A stretch of 61,798 nucleotides of DNA from an uncultured Bacteroidales bacterium (GTDB taxonomy: Bacteria; Bacteroidota; Bacteroidia; Bacteroidales; WCHB1-69), in NCBI GenBank assembly GCA_946409645.1, contig CAMJXE010000010.1:1-61798 (forward strand), given 5' to 3'. Of this stretch, positions 56,454 to 61,798 are shown piece after piece (position 1 is the stretch's first letter; each line of letters opens with the position of its first letter). Below the pieces are notes generated by a model. It worked only from the letters and a program-made list of their open reading frames with translations, was not told the DNA's origin and made no database searches. A program made the position numbers and the translations under genes.

Positions 56454-58436
56454 AACGAAAAACTAACAAGCCATTTGAAGTTAAGCGTCATCATAGTGAA
56501 CTACAATGTTTCGGCATTCTTGGAGCAGGCGTTAATGTCTGCCCAGAAGGCGATGCGCGGTATTGACGGGGAAATCTACGTGGTGGACAACCATTCGGTG
56601 GACAACTCCGTGGCGATGGTGAAGGATAAGTTTCCCAATGTGAAACTCATTGAGAACCAAGATAATGTCGGATTCGCGAAAGCCAATAACCAAGCTATTC
56701 GCATCTCTTCCGGCGAATATGTGTTGCTGCTCAATCCTGATACGGTGGTGGAAGAGGACACTTTCGAGAAGTGCGTCCGTTTCATGGACGCAACCCCCGA
56801 TTGCGGCGGTCTCGGCGTGAAGATGGTTGATGGACAAGGACGGTTCTTGCCCGAATCGAAGCGAGGAATTCCCTATCCGAAATCCTCATTCTACAAGCTC
56901 TTCGGTCTTTCAAAGCTTTTTCCTAAGTCGCAGAAGTTCGGTGCCTACCATGCCACTTACATCGGAGAGGACGAGACCCATGAGGTGGAGGTGTTAGCCG
57001 GCGCATTCATGATGCTGCGCAAGTCAGTGCTTGACGAGGTGGGACTTTTGGACGAGGATTATTTCATGTATGGCGAGGATATCGATCTCTCTTACAGGAT
57101 TTTAAAGGGCGGATACAAGAACTACTATTTCCCACAGACACGCATCATCCACTACAAAGGCGAGAGCACCAAAAAGGGTAGCTTGAACTATGTGTATGTG
57201 TTCTATAACGCGATGCAGATTTTTGCGCGGAAACACTTCTCGGCCAACAACGCCAAGATTTTCAACATGGCCATTCATCTGGCCATTTGGTTTCGTGCCT
57301 CGTTGGCTGCCCTGAAGCGGATTCTCAGTCGCCTGTTGCTGCCAATTCTCGATTTCGTGCTCATCTTTGCTGGATTATATGCACTCTCTAAATATTGGGA
57401 CCACAATGTTTTATATCAGCGAAACTCCTCTTTTCCGGATTATTACTTTTATGCAGTTTTGCCGGGATACACGCTACTATGGCAGTTGGCGGTTCTGCTG
57501 CGTGGCGGTTACCGCAAACCAGTGAACCGTTCATTGCTGAACCGTGGAATCGTCTTGGGTGGGGTGGTGGTGCTGCTCATCTATGCTTTGCTGCCCGAAA
57601 CCATGCGCTTCTCCCGCGCCGTTGTCGTCATGGGTACCGTCTGGGCACTGCTGGCCGTGAATGTTCTCCGCGTCCTGCTCTCCAAAGCACATCTGATCGA
57701 TGTGGATGCCCGCCGGCTCAGTCTGCGCATCGCTATCGTGGGTGGTGCCGAGGAGACCGAAAGAGTGCTGAATATGGTGCAGTCTATCAATACTCCGCGC
57801 GAATTTATCGGATTGGTAATGACGCAACCTGTTGATTCCCAAAATCATATCGTTATTGGCAATGTGACGGATTTGTCGGAGCTGGTTACTATTTATCAAA
57901 TTAACGAGGTGATTTTCTGTGCACGAGATATTTCTGCCGACCAGATTATTGACTGGATGAACCGATTGCAAGACAAGCAATTGGAGTATAAAATCGCACC
58001 GGAAGACAGCTCCCTGCTCATAGGCAGCAACTCCATTTTCACGGCCGAAGATCTCTACACCATCCCCGTGCAGCCCGTTTATCAACGACGCAACCGTCGA
58101 ATCAAGCGGCTTTTTGACGTTTCGACCGCGGCAGGACTGCTTCTGCTCTTGCCGATAGATATATGGATGGTGGATAAAAAGGGTTCCTTTGTCAGAAATA
58201 TTTTCGACGTAATATTGGGTCGAAAAAGCTGGGTCGGCGTTCACGATTCTTCACAAGGAACTGTCTGTCAGCTTCTTCCAGGAATTTTATCCCCTGCTGA
58301 CGCATATCCGAACAATACCTTCTCTCCAGAGATGGTCGCCCGTACTGAAGAGTTGTATGTTAGGAATTACCGTTGTCGTAACGATTTGAATATCATGGTT
58401 CGCGGGTTCCAAAAATTGGGGAATCGTACCGCATAA
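56430..58436 (+). CDS. Family 2 glycosyltransferase fused to a degenerate polyprenyl-phosphate sugar transferase
   Basis: 668 residues if started at ATG 56430, which lies in a repeat hairpin loop; TTG 56475, just before KLSVIIVNYN, is an alternative. The GT2 domain (about 17-280) has SVIIVNYNVSAFLEQ, VDNHSVDNS, the NPDT donor-site motif (102-105) and DEDYFMYGEDIDLSYR. Then come membrane helices (about 285-430), a Rossmann-like CoA-binding segment (LRIAIVGGAEETERVL) and a C-terminal PglC/WcaJ-like region (RIKRLFDVSTAAGLLLLLP ... NIFDVILGRKSWVG ... LPGILSPADA). The catalytic middle of sugar-phosphate transferases is missing. Likely role: surface polysaccharide or LPS assembly. In the same orientation as psd. 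Confidence 0.82.
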   Translation: MKERGVGLNEKLTSHLKLSVIIVNYNVSAFLEQALMSAQKAMRGIDGEIYVVDNHSVDNSVAMVKDKFPNVKLIENQDNVGFAKANNQAIRISSGEYVLLLNPDTVVEEDTFEKCVRFMDATPDCGGLGVKMVDGQGRFLPESKRGIPYPKSSFYKLFGLSKLFPKSQKFGAYHATYIGEDETHEVEVLAGAFMMLRKSVLDEVGLLDEDYFMYGEDIDLSYRILKGGYKNYYFPQTRIIHYKGESTKKGSLNYVYVFYNAMQIFARKHFSANNAKIFNMAIHLAIWFRASLAALKRILSRLLLPILDFVLIFAGLYALSKYWDHNVLYQRNSSFPDYYFYAVLPGYTLLWQLAVLLRGGYRKPVNRSLLNRGIVLGGVVVLLIYALLPETMRFSRAVVVMGTVWALLAVNVLRVLLSKAHLIDVDARRLSLRIAIVGGAEETERVLNMVQSINTPREFIGLVMTQPVDSQNHIVIGNVTDLSELVTIYQINEVIFCARDISADQIIDWMNRLQDKQLEYKIAPEDSSLLIGSNSIFTAEDLYTIPVQPVYQRRNRRIKRLFDVSTAAGLLLLLPIDIWMVDKKGSFVRNIFDVILGRKSWVGVHDSSQGTVCQLLPGILSPADAYPNNTFSPEMVARTEELYVRNYRCRNDLNIMVRGFQKLGNRTA

Positions 58437-58511
58437 TTTTTGATAATAAATCACAATCTTCTTTTTGCCAGATTTTTTTTCACAGGATTCTGCTTCCTTG
58501 CGAAATTATTG

Positions 58512-58519
58512 TATATTTG
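58512..58519 (+). promoter_or_regulatory. -7 element for the C10 peptidase gene
   Basis: TATATTTG, a perfect TAnnTTTG, 36 bases before the ATG at 58556. Confidence 0.65.
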
Positions 58520-58555
58520 CGGTCTCGTTTTTTGGATATAAAAATATAAAAAAAT

Positions 58556-60676
58556 ATGAAAAAAATCACCGTTTTTACTCTATTTGTTTTGTTGTTTGCG
58601 GGAGCAGTTTTCGCGCAAAGAGTGTCGGAAAGTCAGGCTACAACGGTTTGCCAGCGCTTTTTGATGGAAAAGAATCAATTGACCGCTGCAGAGAATTTCA
58701 AATTTGTGGAGGTTTACGCCCAAGAGAATGGCGATGCCGCACTTTACCGTTTCCAACTGCCCGATGCGGGTTTTGTGATTGTGTCGGCATCAATGACCAC
58801 GCCGCCGGTATTGGCCTATTCATTAGAGAATCCTTTCGAGATGATTCCGCCGGTGCGTGACCTTTTCCATCTCTACAAACAGGAGATAGCCGCCGCCGAA
58901 AAGAATCAATGGCAGGCACTTCCGAAGGCCGCCGCCGCTTGGGAACGCTATCTGTCTGATGAGTTCCAGCCGAAAACGACCCGTGGAACCTCTGCCGGTC
59001 CGCTGCTCACCACTCGCTGGAACCAGAACAAATACTACAATACCTATTGTCCGTGGGATCCTGCTTCCGGTTCCTATTACGACTATAGAGTGCCGAACGG
59101 TTGTGTCGCGCTCGCCTGCGCCCAAATCATGAACTATCACCGCTATCCCCTGCAAGGGTCGGGGGCTGTTACCTATATCCCGCAAGGTTATCCTCGCCAG
59201 ACAGTCTATTTCAGCCAGCACAACTACCATTATGATGCCATGTTCGACCAGCCTCAGGATTATGCCAATGAGATTGCCAAGTTGTGTTATCACATGGGTG
59301 TTGCCATCCAGATGAACTACACACCCGACGGTTCTGGCGCCCATACCGAGATGGCCATGCAGAAACTCTGTTCCATTTTCAAGTATGATGAGAGAATAAC
59401 CCACCATTATAGAGGCAATTTCTTGGATACCTTGGTGAACGAATACGTGGCAATGCTCAAGAATGAGATTGATAATCACAGACCGGTATATTATGCGGGG
59501 TGTACACAGACCTATAACGGCTGTCACGCATACGTGTTAGACGGATATGATGAAGACGACCGCTTCTCCCTGAATTACGGTTGGGGTGGCGCTTCCAACG
59601 GATATTATGCCATCGACAACTTTGTTGCAGGACCTACCCATTACGATTACCAAGGCGAGTCACTCATCAATATTTTCCCGTCTCAGGCCGTCCCGTCAAA
59701 CTATTGTCAAGGACATCAGCGCAATACCGCCAGCTTCGGTTATGTGGCAGACGGTTCCCCGACAGCCAAACCCTATCAGCAGAATCCCGACTGTTCATGG
59801 ATGGTGGCCACGCCTTACGCAACCTCTTACCAGTTCTCCTTTGACCGTCTCGACCTGAACGAGGGCGACTATGTGACCATCTATAACGGACCCACGGAGG
59901 CCAGCGGTGTGTTAGTGTCGCTCACAGGTTCGGATGTGCCGACACAGAATTATACGGTCAATGCCGACAGTGTGCTCATTAAATTTGTCGGTACGACCAA
60001 TAACACAGACCATTACGGATTTTTGATAGCTTACAACGCTACCTTGCCGGCACGTACTTGCGACCAAGTGATGAATTTGCCCAATGTGTGGAGTGCCACC
60101 CTTTCTGACGGTTCTGACGAGGGGGCAAAGTATATGCCCACCACCAACTGCACTTGGAATATCTCCCACAATTTTATTACAGGATATGCGTTCACTTTCC
60201 CAAAATTTGATCTCGGATATGGCGATTTCGTGGATATCTACAACTCAACGACCAACCCTCCGACCTTGGTTCATCGTTTCGATATCTACAATATGCCGGA
60301 CCAACCTTATTACACGGTTCCGTTCAAAAAGATGCGTGTGAACTTTGTGAGCGACAACTGGGATCAAGGTGAAGGCTTTAACATGGAATTTATGGCGCTG
60401 GCTGCATTGGAGGATTACAACGGCATCGAAGACATGACAATCTATCCCAATCCGGCAGTCGATGCCTTTACGATAGACCTCGCTTTGTCACAAGCCGAGC
60501 ATTTGACAGTACAGTTGTTGGATATGACAGGCAAGGTGTTGCGTCAATGTGCATTCGAGGGTGACGAAGGGGCTAATCAGTTCCGTTTCGACATACAAGG
60601 CGTGGCCAAGGGACTGTACCTGTTGCAGGTCAGTACTTCTACTGGCAATTCTGTACGCAAAGTGACGGTGCAATAG
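58556..60676 (+). CDS. C10 family cysteine peptidase (streptopain-like) with CUB-like modules and T9SS sorting domain
   Basis: 706 residues: signal peptide 1-20 (MKKITVFTLFVLLFAGAVFA), Spi-type inhibitory propeptide (about 21-145), C10 catalytic domain (about 146-385) with nucleophile C183 in PNGCVALACAQIM and H324 in GCHAYVLDGYD, followed by FSLNYGWGG. Two CUB-like modules (about 390-505 and 510-625) follow, e.g. FDRLDLNEGDYVTIYNG. The type A sorting domain begins DMTIYPNPAVDAFTIDL and ends RKVTVQ. It is related to periodontain and interpain. Secretion through the T9SS of this window is expected; the substrate is unknown. The sorting domain is clearly different from that of the giant proteins. 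Fifteen bases separate it from mnmA. Confidence 0.92.
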   Translation: MKKITVFTLFVLLFAGAVFAQRVSESQATTVCQRFLMEKNQLTAAENFKFVEVYAQENGDAALYRFQLPDAGFVIVSASMTTPPVLAYSLENPFEMIPPVRDLFHLYKQEIAAAEKNQWQALPKAAAAWERYLSDEFQPKTTRGTSAGPLLTTRWNQNKYYNTYCPWDPASGSYYDYRVPNGCVALACAQIMNYHRYPLQGSGAVTYIPQGYPRQTVYFSQHNYHYDAMFDQPQDYANEIAKLCYHMGVAIQMNYTPDGSGAHTEMAMQKLCSIFKYDERITHHYRGNFLDTLVNEYVAMLKNEIDNHRPVYYAGCTQTYNGCHAYVLDGYDEDDRFSLNYGWGGASNGYYAIDNFVAGPTHYDYQGESLINIFPSQAVPSNYCQGHQRNTASFGYVADGSPTAKPYQQNPDCSWMVATPYATSYQFSFDRLDLNEGDYVTIYNGPTEASGVLVSLTGSDVPTQNYTVNADSVLIKFVGTTNNTDHYGFLIAYNATLPARTCDQVMNLPNVWSATLSDGSDEGAKYMPTTNCTWNISHNFITGYAFTFPKFDLGYGDFVDIYNSTTNPPTLVHRFDIYNMPDQPYYTVPFKKMRVNFVSDNWDQGEGFNMEFMALAALEDYNGIEDMTIYPNPAVDAFTIDLALSQAEHLTVQLLDMTGKVLRQCAFEGDEGANQFRFDIQGVAKGLYLLQVSTSTGNSVRKVTVQ

Positions 60677-60691
60677 CCTCATCGTGAGGAA

Positions 60692-61777
60692 ATGGCAAAG
60701 CGTGTGCTGATAGCAATGAGCGGCGGCATCGACAGCAGTGTGGCCGCGATGCTGCTGATGGAGCAGGGTTACGAACTGGTTGGCGTGACCTTCCGGACCT
60801 TCGATTCCATTACCGAAAGTTGTCTCGCCCGCGAGAAGGGCTGCTGCTCCGTGGATGCCATCTTCGAGGCGAAACACTTGGCCGAGAAACTCGGCTTTGA
60901 ACACCATATCCTCGATGTCCGTGACCTTTTCCGGAGAACGGTCATCCAGGATTTTATTGACCAATATCTGCAATGCCGGACCCCAAATCCCTGCGTGCTC
61001 TGCAATCCCATTATCAAGTGGGGTAGGGTGTTGGAAATGGCCGACGAGTTGGGTTGCGACTACATCGCCACCGGCCACTACGCCCGCATCGCGCAATCCG
61101 GCGACCGCTATTTCCTCCAAAAAGGTGTTGACATCCAGAAAGACCAGACCTATTTCCTGTGGAAGTTGACCTCCGAAATGCTGCAACGGACGTTGTTCCC
61201 GTTGGGCGGCTTGACCAAACAGGAGGTACGGCAGATCGCGGCGGACCACGGTTTCGTGAAGCTCTCGCAGAAGAAAGAGAGCGAGGAGATCTGCTTCGTG
61301 ACGGACGACGACTATCGTCATTTCCTGCAAGACGAAGTTCCGGATTTGCAGGAGCGTATGCCTGTCGGCGAGTTCGTGACCACCGATGGGAAGGTGGTGG
61401 GCAAGCATCAAGGACTGTACAACTACACGGTGGGACAGCGCAAGGGCTTGGGCATCGCGTTGGGTGAGCCGGCGTATGTGGTAGCCCTGCAGTCCGATAC
61501 GAACCGCGTGGTTTTAGGCAAGCGGGATGATTTGCAGCACGTTCGCTGTGCCGTTTCAGACCTTAATATGACGAAATACGCAGATTTTGAGGACGGAATG
61601 AGGGTGACCTGCCGTTCGCGTTACCGCAGTGCGGGCACGCCGGCCACGCTCCGCCATCTGAATGATACCTCTGTGGAAGTCTTGTTTGAAGAACCCGTTT
61701 TCGCTGTCACGCCCGGACAGAGCGCCGTCTTCTATGAAGGCGACGATGTGCTGGGCGGCGGCATTATCGAATCGTAA
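60692..61777 (+). CDS. mnmA: tRNA-specific 2-thiouridylase MnmA
   Basis: 361 residues. Forms 2-thiouridine at position 34 of Lys, Glu and Gln tRNAs. The PP-loop SGGIDSS is at 10-16 (most homologues have SGGVDSS). The catalytic cysteines are C101 in TPNPCVLCN and C201 in SEEICFV. GHYARI, KDQTYFLWKL and the C-terminal beta-barrel with YNYTVGQRKGLGI are present. A Cys-rich insertion (CLAREKGCCSVDA, 44-56) follows the first Rossmann strand. The start is preceded by GAGGAA, one of the few Shine-Dalgarno-like sequences here. It ends 21 bases before the window edge; ATG 61788 may open the next gene. Confidence 0.94.
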   Translation: MAKRVLIAMSGGIDSSVAAMLLMEQGYELVGVTFRTFDSITESCLAREKGCCSVDAIFEAKHLAEKLGFEHHILDVRDLFRRTVIQDFIDQYLQCRTPNPCVLCNPIIKWGRVLEMADELGCDYIATGHYARIAQSGDRYFLQKGVDIQKDQTYFLWKLTSEMLQRTLFPLGGLTKQEVRQIAADHGFVKLSQKKESEEICFVTDDDYRHFLQDEVPDLQERMPVGEFVTTDGKVVGKHQGLYNYTVGQRKGLGIALGEPAYVVALQSDTNRVVLGKRDDLQHVRCAVSDLNMTKYADFEDGMRVTCRSRYRSAGTPATLRHLNDTSVEVLFEEPVFAVTPGQSAVFYEGDDVLGGGIIES

Positions 61778-61798
61778 CCCGCAGCTATGGCCGAATCT

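Overview
The window reads as a chromosomal segment from a member of the Bacteroidota, most probably the order Bacteroidales. Evidence: a complete type IX secretion (T9SS) core operon (porP-gldK-gldL-gldM-gldN); five secreted proteins ending in T9SS type A sorting domains; many promoters with the Bacteroidota -7 element TAnnTTTG; almost no Shine-Dalgarno sequences; a tryptophanase closely resembling the Porphyromonas/Bacteroides type; DUF2851 and DUF3109 proteins; and a C10 (streptopain/periodontain-type) cysteine peptidase. No phage, insertion sequence, CRISPR array, tRNA or rRNA was seen.

Layout. 1-5.4 kb: the 3' end of priA, a convergent crt-hbd pair (crotonyl-CoA/3-hydroxybutyryl-CoA steps), and a leftward operon with an unpartnered transketolase C-terminal subunit, an ECF sigma factor, a probable membrane anti-sigma factor and a Spy/CpxP-like periplasmic protein. 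5.4-15.2 kb: a large outer-membrane protein, then the T9SS operon, preceded by a 31-codon upstream ORF overlapping the porP start. 15.4-24.8 kb: housekeeping genes (recQ, an OmpH-like protein, a MORN-like protein, tnaA, DUF3109, dnaN, RNase P RNA, yraN, DUF2851). 24.8-28.7 kb: a di-haem cytochrome-c-peroxidase lipoprotein and a topoisomerase IV A subunit. 28.9-52.9 kb: four giant leftward genes (1576, 2107, 1567 and 2383 aa) for secreted fibronectin-III/adhesin-module proteins with nearly identical C-terminal sorting domains. 53-61.8 kb: dCMP deaminase-like, radical SAM, a lipoprotein, phosphatidylserine decarboxylase, a glycosyltransferase fused to a degenerate sugar-phosphate transferase, the C10 peptidase and mnmA.

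How the genes fit together. The T9SS motor and outer-membrane genes and five of its probable cargos lie within 55 kb. The glycosyltransferase fusion is a plausible (inferred) contributor to the surface polysaccharide on which T9SS cargo is anchored. The ECF/anti-sigma/Spy-like operon is a plausible envelope-stress circuit.

The most unusual signal is not a gene. At least nine intergenic spacers hold tandem arrays of exact 7-bp (sometimes 8-bp) units. Each array has its own unit sequence, and several begin inside the stop codon of the preceding gene. The larger ones continue through a short core into the same units in inverted orientation. A four-unit heptamer array also sits inside the coding sequence of all four giant T9SS genes. 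A second dispersed element, with two hairpins and about 80-90 bp long, occurs twice, each time across the start of the downstream gene.
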